DNA of 64,000 nt from Lachnospiraceae bacterium (GCA_029012365.1 JAQXLY010000016.1:1-64000), one strand, 5' to 3'; positions 1-8,328 are shown, counted from the stretch's first letter. The notes: a model not told the origin generated them from the sequence alone. A program made the numbers and translations.

Positions 1-138
1 CGTCAGACCAGAGATTTGCCTCCACCTTCCTTCAGATTCGCAGTCACCCACGACACCCTTGGTTTTGGCTGTGTCCTTCCCACTACTAGGGCGAACTAGG
101 GACTTGCACCCTTTAGCGACGTGCGCCGCAAGGCGCAC
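1..138 (-). mobile_element. 5' end of a class C group II intron (cut by window edge)
   Basis: Read on the minus strand, this stretch starts with GTGCGCC at 138-132, the usual GTGYG start of a bacterial group II intron, and then contains domain I landmarks such as GGGTGCAAGTCCC, AGTAGTGGGAAGGACA, AAGGGTGTCG and AATCTGAAGGAAG. These strongly resemble the opening of class C introns such as the Oceanobacillus iheyensis intron. Class C introns typically insert just downstream of rho-independent terminators in the same orientation, and here the boundary lies five bases beyond the terminator hairpin of the deacetylase gene. The reverse transcriptase gene, domains V-VI and the 3' end would lie beyond base 1, so completeness and activity cannot be judged. 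Confidence 0.8.
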
Positions 139-178
139 CAAAGAAGGAGCTGCGCATCCGATGGTGCGACAGCTCCTT
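139..178 (-). terminator. Terminator of the deacetylase gene and intron target
   Basis: On the minus strand AAGGAGCTG-T-CGCA pairs with TGCG-CAGCTCCTT around an eight-base loop, with one bulged T, and is followed by CTTTG. It lies 14 bases after the deacetylase stop codon. The T-tract is short, probably because the group II intron begins right after it. Confidence 0.8.
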
Positions 179-191
179 TTATAAATAGCGG

Positions 192-1601
192 TTATTTTGC
201 TGAGTTGTATACAGTACCGTTTAAAAGTTCAAGCCCTTTTGCTTTAAATAACTCAGATACGGATACAATCTGCCAGCCTTCCTCAACTAATTGAGGAATC
301 AGCTTTTCCATTGCATCTGCGGTAGAGCTGTAGGTTTCATGCATTAATACAATGGCACCGTCTTTCTTTTGGGATGTGATTGTGTTAATGATATCGTCAC
401 AGGTTGCACCTGCCCAGTCCTTGCTGTCGATGCTGCAATTAATCAGCGGTTCCGGCACCGTTGCTTTTACGGTTGCATTGACTGCCAGATACGGCGGGCG
501 AACTAGAAATTCTTCAAGACCGGTAATCTCAGTCAGCTTTTCGGCACACTTGCTTACATTCTCCCAGATTTTTTCGGCGGATAATTCGGTTAAATTTGAA
601 TGGGAATACGTATGATTACCGATTTCAAAGCCAAGCTCATGCGCACGTTTGATTTCCTCTGCGTTTATACTGTTAATATGATTGCCCCAATAGAAAAAGG
701 TTGCATGCTGTCCGGCAGCAGAGAGTGCGTTCTGGATACGAATAGAATAAGCGGTATCCGCGGTACCTACCGGACCGTCATCAAAAGTAAATGCAATCAT
801 CGGCTTTGTTGTGTCAATCCATGAGATATCGGTCTGATTTTCCCAAATACCGTCATCATCCGGGTCTACCGGGAACGGTGTCGGTTCCGGAGCAGGCAGA
901 CCGGAATCATAACCTGCTTTCATATGGAAGGTGACAGAGTAAACGGTTGCTTTGAAGTTCGAATAATCCTCCAGCTCACTGCATGCCATTAAGCCGATAC
1001 CTGCAACCTTTGAGGTAAGAGCAGGAGATAACTCATGGTCTGCAATGCCGTTTGTCATGCCGTCATATCGAACAAAGACTTCGGCAAAGCCTTCATCATA
1101 AAGTTTAACGGCAAGGTTGCCGGCTTCGCTTTGCATTTTCACTGTAACACCTGTACAGTAATTCATGTCAAGTGCCTGCGGAAGGTTTAGCTTGATTTCC
1201 TGATAAAGATTCTCAAACTGAAGAGAAATGGAACCGTCATCCTGTACCGCATATGTGGTACCATAAGAAGTATTGTAGGTTAGATCATTAAAATCATATA
1301 CTAAATCAGTAGGGCCGGAAACTTCAGCTGCTTTTGTTGGTTCCGGTATGGTTGTGGATGTCGGGACAGGAGTTTCCGTAGCAACAGGTTCTGCCGTAGG
1401 AGCCGGAGTTTCGGTTGCGGCAGGAGTTGTCGGTCCGTCACCTCTTGGAGGCGGTGTCGGTTCAGAATTGACCAAAGGTGCAACGGTAGCAGTCGGTTCG
1501 GCAGTAGGTGTTGTGTCTGTGTTTTCTGTCTTTCCGCAAGCGCTGAAACATCCTGTCATCAGACAGAGTATGGAAAGAAGTGCGATTATTCTTTTCTTCA
1601 T
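192..1601 (-). CDS. Polysaccharide deacetylase (NodB domain) lipoprotein
   Basis: 469 residues. The N-terminus is a lipoprotein-type signal peptide with candidate lipobox cysteines C18 (LMTGC) and C22 (FSAC). Residues about 25-95 form a Pro/Thr/Glu-rich wall-spanning linker; about 98-230 look like a beta-rich, possibly carbohydrate-binding region; and a NodB homology domain follows from about 265. Visible NodB motifs are TFDDGP (metal-binding aspartates D274/D275), HTYSHSNL, RPPYL and LMHET. The family removes N- or O-acetyl groups from peptidoglycan or other surface polysaccharides, so an extracellular role in wall modification is likely; the substrate cannot be read. It lies 64 bases behind the cyclophilin gene on the same strand and may share its promoter. 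Confidence 0.88.
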   Translation of the reverse strand: MKKRIIALLSILCLMTGCFSACGKTENTDTTPTAEPTATVAPLVNSEPTPPPRGDGPTTPAATETPAPTAEPVATETPVPTSTTIPEPTKAAEVSGPTDLVYDFNDLTYNTSYGTTYAVQDDGSISLQFENLYQEIKLNLPQALDMNYCTGVTVKMQSEAGNLAVKLYDEGFAEVFVRYDGMTNGIADHELSPALTSKVAGIGLMACSELEDYSNFKATVYSVTFHMKAGYDSGLPAPEPTPFPVDPDDDGIWENQTDISWIDTTKPMIAFTFDDGPVGTADTAYSIRIQNALSAAGQHATFFYWGNHINSINAEEIKRAHELGFEIGNHTYSHSNLTELSAEKIWENVSKCAEKLTEITGLEEFLVRPPYLAVNATVKATVPEPLINCSIDSKDWAGATCDDIINTITSQKKDGAIVLMHETYSSTADAMEKLIPQLVEEGWQIVSVSELFKAKGLELLNGTVYNSAK

Positions 1602-1665
1602 TTAGTATCCTCCTAAAATTGGACAATGAGTTATGAATACCGAAAATATATAGCTATATTTCCGG

Positions 1666-2190
1666 TTATTTCAAAATTTCCGGTTCTTCATACGTAACAC
1701 CGAATGTTTCGGCTGTAACACTCTTCATTATCTGCGGATGTGCCGGACGGTCGTTCCAGTCGGTAGGAACATCCGCAATGCGATTTACGGTATCCATTCC
1801 CTCGATAACCTTTCCGAATGCAGCGTAAGAACCGTCCAGGTGAGGGGAAGTTTTATGCATAATAAAGAACTGTGAACCTGCGGAATCAGGATGCTGTGCA
1901 CGTGCCATGGAGAGGACACCCTCCGTATGGCGAAGCTCGTTTTTAAATCCGTTCATGGCAAATTCGCCCGGAATAGAATAGCCAGGACCACCCATGCCTG
2001 TGCCGTCAGGACAACCGCCCTGAATCATGAAACCGTTGATGACACGATGGAAGATGAGTCCATCATAAAATCCCTTATTCACAAGGGAAAGAAAGTTTTT
2101 TACTGTGTTCGGAGCAATTTCGGGATAAAGCTCCGCACGGATTTGCTCGCCATTTTCCATGGTAAAAGTAACTACCGGATTTTTAGCCAT
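1666..2190 (-). CDS. Cyclophilin-type peptidyl-prolyl cis-trans isomerase
   Basis: 174 residues, a single cyclophilin domain with no signal peptide, so probably cytoplasmic. Diagnostic stretches are FHRVINGFMIQGG, the GTGMGGPGYSIPGEF loop, SMARAQHPDSAGSQFFIMH and LDGSYAAFGKVIEGMD. The FHR arginine and the QFFI segment belong to the active site that isomerises X-Pro peptide bonds during folding. A strong promoter (2239-2267) lies upstream, and the deacetylase gene follows on the same strand. Confidence 0.95.
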   Translation of the reverse strand: MAKNPVVTFTMENGEQIRAELYPEIAPNTVKNFLSLVNKGFYDGLIFHRVINGFMIQGGCPDGTGMGGPGYSIPGEFAMNGFKNELRHTEGVLSMARAQHPDSAGSQFFIMHKTSPHLDGSYAAFGKVIEGMDTVNRIADVPTDWNDRPAHPQIMKSVTAETFGVTYEEPEILK

Positions 2191-2238
2191 AAATAAAGCC
2201 TCCTATTTATAAAGATAAGTTATAATAAAGCTGCACAT

Positions 2239-2267
2239 ATTATAACAGTATCCGGAAGAAAAGTCAA
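2239..2267 (-). promoter_or_regulatory. Sigma-A type promoter for the cyclophilin gene
   Basis: On the minus strand TTGACT (2267-2262), a 17-base spacer and TATAAT (2244-2239). It lies about 50 bases before the start codon and is divergent from the decarboxylase cluster promoter. Confidence 0.8.
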
Positions 2268-2337
2268 AGAGCTTCGGTGATTGTTTATACTTATAAAAAA
2301 GTATAAAGATTTGGTTAAGAAATTGTCAAATATAGGC

Positions 2338-2366
2338 TTGCAATTTGAAATGATTAGAGATATAAT
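2338..2366 (+). promoter_or_regulatory. Sigma-A type promoter for the decarboxylase cluster
   Basis: TTGCAA (2338-2343), 17-base spacer, TATAAT (2361-2366). It leaves a leader of roughly 85 bases before the ATG at 2456, in which I see no convincing riboswitch. Confidence 0.8.
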
Positions 2367-2455
2367 ATAATAGGCGTAATTTGGAAGTTCTTTTTTATGT
2401 CATTCCTAATAATTAGGTTCTACGAAGAAATTTTATAGAAAATGGAGGCAGTAAG

Positions 2456-3889
2456 ATGAGTAGTACAACAAAATTGTCGGCAAGAGATCGTATTGTGACC
2501 TTGCTTGATGACAGCAGCTTTGTTGAAATCGGTGCTCTTGTTACTAAGAGAAATACGGATTTCAATCTGGCTCAGACCGATGCTCCGTCTGATGGTGTAA
2601 TTACCGGTTACGGACTCATTGACGGTAGTCTGGTTTATGTTTACAGCCAGGATGCAGAGGTGTTAAACGGCACTATGGGAGAGATGCATGCGAAGAAAAT
2701 TGAGAGCATGTATGATCTGGCACTGAAGGTAGGTGCTCCGGTAATCGGTCTGGTGGACTGTGCCGGCATGCGTTTACAGGAAGCTACGGATGCTCTCGCC
2801 GGCTTCGGCAATGTGTATCTGAAGCAGAGCATGGCATCCGGCGTAATACCGCAGATTATCGCAGTGTTCGGTACATGCGGCGGTGGTTGCGCGGTTTCTG
2901 CGGCAATGAGCGATTTTACGTTTATGCCGGAGGAGGGTGCAAAGCTGTTTGTGAATTCTCCGAATGCAGTAGAAGACAATTTCGTGGGTAAGTGCGATAC
3001 TTCCGCAGCAAAGTTCCAGGCCGAGGCAGGTGTGGTTGATGTTGTAAGGGAGGATGAGGTGCAGGTACTTGCCTCCATTCGTAAGTTAGTTTCTTACTTG
3101 CCGAGCAACAATGAGACCGATTGTACAATAGATTGTACGGATGATTTGAACAGAGCGACTGCAGCATTTGCAGAGGAAACGGCTGATCCGGCTGTTGCAC
3201 TTGCGGATATCGCTGATAACGGTGAGTTTTTCGAGATTAAGGCAGAGTATGCTAAGGAAATGGTTACCGGATTTATCCGTTTAAACGGCGCTACAATAGG
3301 TGCCGTTGCAAACCGTACCGCAGTGTTTGACGAGAATGGAAAGACTTCCGAGAAGTTTGATGCGGTACTTACTACAAAGGGCTGCTATAAGGCAGAGAGC
3401 TTTGTGGAATTTTGTGATGCATTCGGCATTCCGGTACTTACTCTTACTAATGTAACCGGTTATGCGGCTACCATGAGCGAAGAGAAGTCTGTTGCCATTG
3501 CGGCAGCAAAGCTTACCAATGCCTTTGCAAACGCTACGGTACCGAAGGTAAACGTAGTTTGCAAGGAGGCTCTGGGCAGCGCATACATTACAATGAATTC
3601 CAAGCACATCGGTGCGGATATGGTATTTGCTCTTGAGGATGCGAAAATCGGTATGATGGATGCGAAGCTTGCGGCACAGATTATGTATGCAGGCGAGAGC
3701 GAAGAGGTTCGTAACGAAAAGGCCGCTGAGTATGATGCTATGCAGAGCAGTGCGGTTTCTGCGGCAAAGCGCGGTTATGTAGACAGCATTATTTCCGCCG
3801 ATGCGGTAAGACAGCAGCTGGTATATACATTTGAAATGTTGTATACCAAGAGAGAGGCACGTCCGTCCAAGAAGCACGGAACTGTTTAG
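2456..3889 (+). CDS. Acyl-CoA carboxyltransferase subunit (MmdA/PccB-like)
   Basis: 477 residues of the carboxyl transferase superfamily (crotonase fold), as in methylmalonyl-CoA decarboxylase alpha, propionyl-CoA carboxylase beta and the 12S subunit of transcarboxylase. Recognisable segments are SARDRIVTLLDDSSFVE near the start, the oxyanion-hole glycines in GTCGGGCAVSAAMSDF, and the second-half HIGADMVFALEDAKIGMMDA. Such subunits move CO2 between an acyl-CoA and carrier-bound biotin. At 477 residues it is somewhat shorter than the usual 510-520. GGAGG at 2444-2448 sets the ATG. It heads a five-gene operon containing the carrier, the membrane pump and a second (5S-type) carboxyltransferase, so sodium-coupled decarboxylation or transcarboxylation is inferred. 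The acyl-CoA substrate is not determinable here. Confidence 0.85.
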   Translation: MSSTTKLSARDRIVTLLDDSSFVEIGALVTKRNTDFNLAQTDAPSDGVITGYGLIDGSLVYVYSQDAEVLNGTMGEMHAKKIESMYDLALKVGAPVIGLVDCAGMRLQEATDALAGFGNVYLKQSMASGVIPQIIAVFGTCGGGCAVSAAMSDFTFMPEEGAKLFVNSPNAVEDNFVGKCDTSAAKFQAEAGVVDVVREDEVQVLASIRKLVSYLPSNNETDCTIDCTDDLNRATAAFAEETADPAVALADIADNGEFFEIKAEYAKEMVTGFIRLNGATIGAVANRTAVFDENGKTSEKFDAVLTTKGCYKAESFVEFCDAFGIPVLTLTNVTGYAATMSEEKSVAIAAAKLTNAFANATVPKVNVVCKEALGSAYITMNSKHIGADMVFALEDAKIGMMDAKLAAQIMYAGESEEVRNEKAAEYDAMQSSAVSAAKRGYVDSIISADAVRQQLVYTFEMLYTKREARPSKKHGTV

Positions 3890-3901
3890 TGAGGTGACAC
3901 G

Positions 3902-4306
3902 ATGAATATGACATCTGTTTTTTTAAGCAGCTACTGGGAGCGTGTATCGGAGGCGTTGCCGGGTGCACTCGGTAATACGATAGTCGGTATCTCGGTTGTG
4001 TTTGTAGCATTGCTTTTCATCAGCTTTATTATTTCTTTATTTAGATTTATTTCTGTATTCGAAAACAGGAAAGCTAAGAAAAAGGAAGCAAAGCAGGAAG
4101 AAAAGACAATTCCGGTACAGGCAATCGAGAATACGGTGGCACAGATTGCAGAGGCAGAGGAGCTTTCCGATGACCTTGCCTTAGTAGCAGTCATTACCGC
4201 AGCAATCCAGGCTTACGAGGAAGCAAACGGAAATGTGGAAACAGTAGTAAACGGTTTGGTAGTACGTTCCATCCGCAGGGCAAAGGCGAAAGTTTCTTAT
4301 CGCTGA
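3902..4306 (+). CDS. OadG-family small membrane subunit
   Basis: 134 residues. One hydrophobic helix (about 23-49) is followed by a lysine-rich stretch and an acidic, alanine-rich tail that ends in the family's typical LALVAVITAAIQAYEEA and GLVVRSIRR blocks. OadG/MmdD-type subunits hold the carboxyltransferase and biotin carrier to the membrane beta subunit. It starts 12 bases after the carboxyltransferase stop, with GAGGTGAC as ribosome site. Function is called from topology, C-terminal motif and operon position. Confidence 0.82.
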   Translation: MNMTSVFLSSYWERVSEALPGALGNTIVGISVVFVALLFISFIISLFRFISVFENRKAKKKEAKQEEKTIPVQAIENTVAQIAEAEELSDDLALVAVITAAIQAYEEANGNVETVVNGLVVRSIRRAKAKVSYR

Positions 4307-4377
4307 AATTGACAGCAAAAGAAACCTTTTTGTGGCGGAATAACGCATAAAATTTTACATTATCTTGGAGGTTAATT

Positions 4378-4758
4378 ATGAAGACTTATACGATTACCGT
4401 AAATGGCGTTGCATATGATGTAACAGTAGAGGAAGGCGCTGGCGCAGCAGCAGCTCCGGCAGCAGCAGCTCCGGTAGCAGCAGCAAAGGCAGCACCGGCA
4501 CCGGTCGCAAAGGCAGCTGCACCGGCAGCATCCGGCGCAGCAGGCGCAGTAAAGGTAAATGCTCCGATGCCTGGTAAGATTCTGGCGGTAAAGACTCAGG
4601 TAGGCGCAGCTGTAAAGAAGGGTGATGTTATCCTTGTTCTTGAGGCAATGAAGATGGAGAATGAGATTGTTGCTCCGCAGGATGGTACTGTTGCAAGTGT
4701 GAATGTTTCCGTTGGTGCAAGCGTTGAATCCGGTGAGGTAATGGTAACGTTAAACTAA
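4378..4758 (+). CDS. Biotin carboxyl carrier subunit
   Basis: 126 residues. A short N-terminal strand region (TYTITVNGVAYDVTVEE) precedes a flexible Ala/Pro-rich linker (about 23-58) and a biotinyl domain ending in VMVTLN. The biotinylation site EAMKMENE is intact, with the central lysine as the predicted attachment point. The carrier shuttles CO2 from the carboxyltransferase to the membrane decarboxylase; the linker acts as a swinging arm. Ribosome site TTGGAGG precedes the ATG. The linker is coded by repetitive GCA/CCG triplets and so is prone to length change. Confidence 0.95.
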   Translation: MKTYTITVNGVAYDVTVEEGAGAAAAPAAAAPVAAAKAAPAPVAKAAAPAASGAAGAVKVNAPMPGKILAVKTQVGAAVKKGDVILVLEAMKMENEIVAPQDGTVASVNVSVGASVESGEVMVTLN

Positions 4759-4779
4759 CATGAAAGAGGAGGACATCAC

Positions 4780-6051
4780 ATGGGCAGTATAGGTGAAACG
4801 CTGATGGGATTGTTAGAGAGTACCGGTTTTACCAAGCTTTATTGGGGAAACTATATTATGATTTTAGTTGCTCTCGTATTCCTTTATCTGGCGATTGTAA
4901 AAGGGTATGAGCCGCTTTTACTTGTTCCGATTTCTTTTGGTATGTTACTTGTTAATCTTTGTCCGGGTATTATGGCAGAGCCTATGACAACATACTACAA
5001 TTCGGCAGGTGAAGTAGTTTGTTACCTGACTGGTACAGAGTACACAAATGTAGCAGGAGAAGTATTGACACAGCCGATTGCCGAGATTATGGCAACGGTT
5101 GACCCGTCTAAAACAGTTGAGACTGCAGGCGGTCTTCTTCACTACTTCTTCATATTAGATGAGTTTGCAATTCTTCCGTGTCTGATTTTCATGGGAGTAG
5201 GTGCCATGACAGATTTCGGACCGCTCATTGCTAACCCGAAGAGCTTTCTTCTCGGTGCAGCAGCGCAGATTGGTATTTTTGGTGCATATCTCGGTGCGAT
5301 TTTATTAGGCTTTAACGGAAAAGCAGCAGCAGCCATCTCCATTATCGGCGGTGCAGACGGTCCGACCTCCATCTTCCTTGCCGGTAAGCTGGGACAGTTT
5401 GAGCTTATGGGACCGATTGCGGTTGCGGCATATTCTTATATGTCACTCGTTCCGATTATCCAGCCACCGATTATGCGTCTGTTGACCACGGAAAAAGAGC
5501 GTAAGATTAAGATGGAACAGCTTCGTCCGGTTTCAAAGCTTGAGAAGATTTTGTTCCCGATTATCGTAACCATCGTAGTTGTTTTATTACTTCCGGATAC
5601 CGCAGCTTTAGTAGGAAGTCTGATGCTCGGTAACCTGTTCCGTGAGTCCGGTGTGGTAAAGCAGCTTCAGGAGACCGCATCCAATGCGATGATGTACATC
5701 GTAGTAATTTTACTCGGAACTTCTGTAGGTGCTACTACGAGTGCACAGGCATTCCTTCGTTGGGATACCATAAAGATTGTTGCTCTTGGACTTGTAGCAT
5801 TTGCTCTTGGTACTGCGGCCGGAGTATTATTCGGTAAGATTATGTGTAAGGCAACCGGTGGAAAGGTGAATCCGCTTATCGGTTCCGCCGGAGTATCCGC
5901 TGTGCCGATGGCAGCCCGTGTTTCCCAGAAGGTGGGTGCGGAGGCAGATCCGACGAACTTCCTTCTGATGCATGCGATGGGACCGAACGTTGCCGGTGTT
6001 ATCGGTACTGCAGTGGCAGCAGGTGTATTTATGGCGATATTTGGTGTATAA
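4780..6051 (+). CDS. oadB: Sodium-translocating decarboxylase beta subunit
   Basis: 423 residues, a polytopic membrane protein of the OadB/MmdB/GcdB family, which decarboxylates carboxybiotin and exports Na+. Family signatures seen are DFGPLIANPKSFLLGAAAQ, the core IIGGADGPTSIF, GPIAVAAYSYMSLVPIIQPP and, near the end, PLIGSAGVSAVPMAARV and HAMGPNVAGVIGTAVAAG. The GADGPT segment contains the aspartate implicated in sodium transport. The first periplasmic-type loop (residues about 65-115) looks longer than in classical OadB. It follows the biotin carrier by 21 bases with AGAGGAGGA as ribosome site. The name oadB marks the family, not proof that oxaloacetate is the substrate. Confidence 0.92.
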   Translation: MGSIGETLMGLLESTGFTKLYWGNYIMILVALVFLYLAIVKGYEPLLLVPISFGMLLVNLCPGIMAEPMTTYYNSAGEVVCYLTGTEYTNVAGEVLTQPIAEIMATVDPSKTVETAGGLLHYFFILDEFAILPCLIFMGVGAMTDFGPLIANPKSFLLGAAAQIGIFGAYLGAILLGFNGKAAAAISIIGGADGPTSIFLAGKLGQFELMGPIAVAAYSYMSLVPIIQPPIMRLLTTEKERKIKMEQLRPVSKLEKILFPIIVTIVVVLLLPDTAALVGSLMLGNLFRESGVVKQLQETASNAMMYIVVILLGTSVGATTSAQAFLRWDTIKIVALGLVAFALGTAAGVLFGKIMCKATGGKVNPLIGSAGVSAVPMAARVSQKVGAEADPTNFLLMHAMGPNVAGVIGTAVAAGVFMAIFGV

Positions 6052-6138
6052 TTAGTGTGATTGAATTATTTACAGATAAATGAGCGTAATTCCACAGCGG
6101 TAGAATTCGCTGCGGAAAAATAATACAGGAGGTTCACA

Positions 6139-7533
6139 ATGGCAGTAAAAATTACAGAAACCATTTTACGTGATGCACATCAGTCCCTGATTGCAACCCG
6201 TATGACAACGGAACAGATGCTTCCGATTATTGATAAGATGGACAAGGTTGGCTACCACTCTGTGGAGTGCTGGGGCGGTGCTACCTTTGATGCATCCTTA
6301 CGTTTCTTAAAGGAAGACCCATGGGAGCGTTTAAGAAAGCTTCGCGCAGGCTTCAAGAATACCAAGTTACAGATGTTATTCCGCGGACAGAATATTCTCG
6401 GTTACAATCATTATTCGGATGATGTAGTAGAATATTTTGTACAGAAGTCCATTGCAAACGGCATTGATATCATTCGTATTTTTGACTGTTTCAATGATTT
6501 ACGTAACTTAGAGACCGCAGTAAAGGCTGCAAATAAGGAAAAGGGACATGCACAGATTGCTCTTTCCTATACTCTTGGTGATGCTTATACTCTTGATTAC
6601 TGGAAGGATACCGCGCGCCGTATCGAGGAGATGGGTGCAGATTCTCTTTGTATCAAGGATATGGCAGGTCTTCTGGTTCCATATGAGGCAGAAAAGCTTG
6701 TTAAGGCATTAAAGGAAGGCACCAAGCTTCCGATTCAGCTCCACACCCACTATACCTCCGGTGTGGCTTCCATGACCTACTTAAAGGCTGTAGAAGCAGG
6801 CTGTGATATTATTGATACCGCAATTTCTCCGTTTTCCATGGGTACCAGCCAGCCGGCTACCGAGGTTATGGTTGAGACATTTAAGGGAACTCAGTACGAT
6901 ACCGGTCTGGATCAGAATCTTCTTGCGGAAATTGCTGATTACTTCCGTCCGATACAGGAGGAGGCATTAAAGACCGGACTTCTGAATCCGAAGGTAATGG
7001 GCGTAAATATCAAGACTTTGTTGTATCAGGTTCCGGGCGGTATGCTTTCCAATCTTGTTTCACAGCTTAAGGAAGCACACGCAGAGGATAAGTATTATCA
7101 GGTACTTGAGGAAATTCCGAGAGTTCGTAAGGACTTCGGTGAGCCGCCGCTTGTTACTCCGTCTTCTCAGATTGTCGGTACGCAGGCTGTTCTTAATGTA
7201 TTGCAGGGCGAACGTTATAAGATGATAACGAAGGAGTCCAAGAAGGTTCTTAGCGGTGAATTCGGTCAGACCATTAAGCCGTTTAATCCGGAAGTACAGA
7301 AGAAGGCTATCGGAGATGCAGAGCCGATTACCTGCCGTCCGGCGGATAAGATTGCTCCGCAGCTTGCGAAGTTTGAGGAGGAAATCAAGGAATGGAAGCA
7401 GCAGGATGAGGATGTTCTTTCCTACGCACTGTTTCCGCAGGTGGCAATGGAGTTCTTTAAGTATCGTCAGGCACAGCAGACTAAGGTTGATGTGAATGCG
7501 GCTGATACCAAGAATCAGGCATACCCGGTTTAA
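6139..7533 (+). CDS. oadA: Oxaloacetate/pyruvate carboxyltransferase (OadA/5S-like)
   Basis: 464 residues of the HMGL-like TIM-barrel family (OadA, pyruvate carboxylase CT domain, transcarboxylase 5S). N-terminal ETILRDAHQSLIATRM carries the metal-binding aspartate; CIKDMAGLL carries the catalytic, usually carbamylated lysine; LHTHYTSG supplies metal-binding histidines; the conserved C-terminal domain runs from about 300. It ends without a biotinyl domain, so it must use the separate carrier encoded at 4378. The 87-base gap before it contains a small hairpin around CAGCG/CGCTG, perhaps an mRNA processing or stability element. It closes the operon just before a strong terminator. Confidence 0.92.
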   Translation: MAVKITETILRDAHQSLIATRMTTEQMLPIIDKMDKVGYHSVECWGGATFDASLRFLKEDPWERLRKLRAGFKNTKLQMLFRGQNILGYNHYSDDVVEYFVQKSIANGIDIIRIFDCFNDLRNLETAVKAANKEKGHAQIALSYTLGDAYTLDYWKDTARRIEEMGADSLCIKDMAGLLVPYEAEKLVKALKEGTKLPIQLHTHYTSGVASMTYLKAVEAGCDIIDTAISPFSMGTSQPATEVMVETFKGTQYDTGLDQNLLAEIADYFRPIQEEALKTGLLNPKVMGVNIKTLLYQVPGGMLSNLVSQLKEAHAEDKYYQVLEEIPRVRKDFGEPPLVTPSSQIVGTQAVLNVLQGERYKMITKESKKVLSGEFGQTIKPFNPEVQKKAIGDAEPITCRPADKIAPQLAKFEEEIKEWKQQDEDVLSYALFPQVAMEFFKYRQAQQTKVDVNAADTKNQAYPV

Positions 7534-7544
7534 GCAAATTTCAG

Positions 7545-7570
7545 AGGCTGTCGCTGTGCGGCAGCCTTTT
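7545..7570 (+). terminator. Terminator of the decarboxylase operon
   Basis: A ten-base-pair stem, AGGCTGTCGC against GCGGCAGCCT (one G-T pair), with a three-base loop and a following T-run. It starts 12 bases after the oadA-like stop. Confidence 0.92.
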
Positions 7571-7612
7571 GTTATTGGTCATTACGTGCCATCCATGCTG
7601 CGTGCGGACGCT

Positions 7613-7636
7613 CCCTCGGACATCCGTGTCCGAGGG
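7613..7636. repeat. Perfect inverted repeat in an intergenic gap
   Basis: CCCTCGGACA and TGTCCGAGGG are exact reverse complements around TCCG. There is no T-run on either side, so a terminator is unlikely. It may be a REP-like palindrome or an RNA hairpin. The rest of 7571-7764 holds only a TATAAT box at 7723-7728 (with a weak -35) for the broken gene that follows. Confidence 0.6.
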
Positions 7637-7764
7637 TTGCAGCTTACAAACGAAGCAATAAGAAAGGAATCGTGCTTTTGAAAAACATGAAACATAGTAT
7701 TAAAAACCATATCTCATTGTGCTATAATGTCAAATCATAGATTTTAGTATAAGAAGGCGATTTG

Positions 7765-8257
7765 ATGTTAGATTTAAAGGTTACAGATGTACGTATTTTG
7801 CCGGGGGACAGCGGTTTTATATTGGATGACGGATAGACGTACCAAGGATTCCATCGCTTTTTATTTACGGGAGAAGAAGCTTTTGCTTTGCTCTGAAACA
7901 CTGGGTGTGTATTTTGGTGAAGATACCTATTTACCGTTCTTTTTGGTTGGATACCAGATGTCCCTGGATTCCTTTGAAAAAGTAAAGAGCATGGATATTG
8001 ACTATATGCTGCTTCCGCATTACGGAGTTGTAGACAAGGAGGAAACAAAGCGTTTTCTTAAAAATTCGGAGTGGACCTTCCGTGATACGGCGGAGAAAAT
8101 AGTTGCGCTTTACCGGGCCGGAGGTACAGTAGACGATGCGCTCGCATATTATAAGGACAGATTTTATAAAAAGAACGTAAAACCGACCTATCCGATTAAT
8201 GCGTTCAACTTAAATACAAGCATTATGATAGAGCTGATTAAGAAGGAATTGTTGTAA
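7765..8257 (+). pseudogene. Broken metallo-beta-lactamase-fold hydrolase
   Basis: An ATG at 7765 behind AAGAAGG begins a normal-looking N-terminus (MLDLKVTDVRILPGDSG...) but stops at 7834 after 23 codons. From about 7837 the reading continues in the next frame with the rear part of an MBL-fold protein (KDSIAFYLREKKLLLCSET, then DYMLLPHYG) up to 8257. The whole middle, including the HxHxDH metal-binding motif, is missing, so this is best explained by an internal deletion that also shifted the frame. A TATAAT box at 7723-7728 may still drive it. A 156-codon open frame starting at 7787 exists but lacks catalytic residues; a shortened functional product is possible but less likely. Confidence 0.72.
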
Positions 8258-8299
8258 AAATGCAGGGATTCATAAGGTGATGTATATCGTATGAAAGTA

Positions 8300-8328
8300 T
8301 ATACATTACCTTATTTTTATGGTACGAT
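8300..8328 (+). promoter_or_regulatory. Promoter-like copy A (extended -10)
   Basis: TATACA (8300-8305), 17 bases, then TACGAT (8323-8328) preceded by TGG. The block TATTTTTATGGTA and its flanks recur at 10221-10249 before another gene. A small perfect hairpin, CGTAGC-TTT-GCTACG, lies at 8339-8353 just downstream, inside the probable leader of the gene at 8421. Confidence 0.45.

Noticed and set aside
1348-1605. Plus-strand frame rich in Val and Gly
   Set aside because: It is the antisense of the Pro/Thr-rich linker of the deacetylase, whose repetitive codons keep other frames open.
7256-7495. Arginine-rich plus-strand frame
   Set aside because: Shadow of the oadA-like gene in another frame; composition is not protein-like and no start signal precedes it.
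7613-7636. Perfect hairpin as a second terminator of the decarboxylase operon
   Set aside because: No T-run follows on either strand, and a much better terminator lies at 7545-7570.
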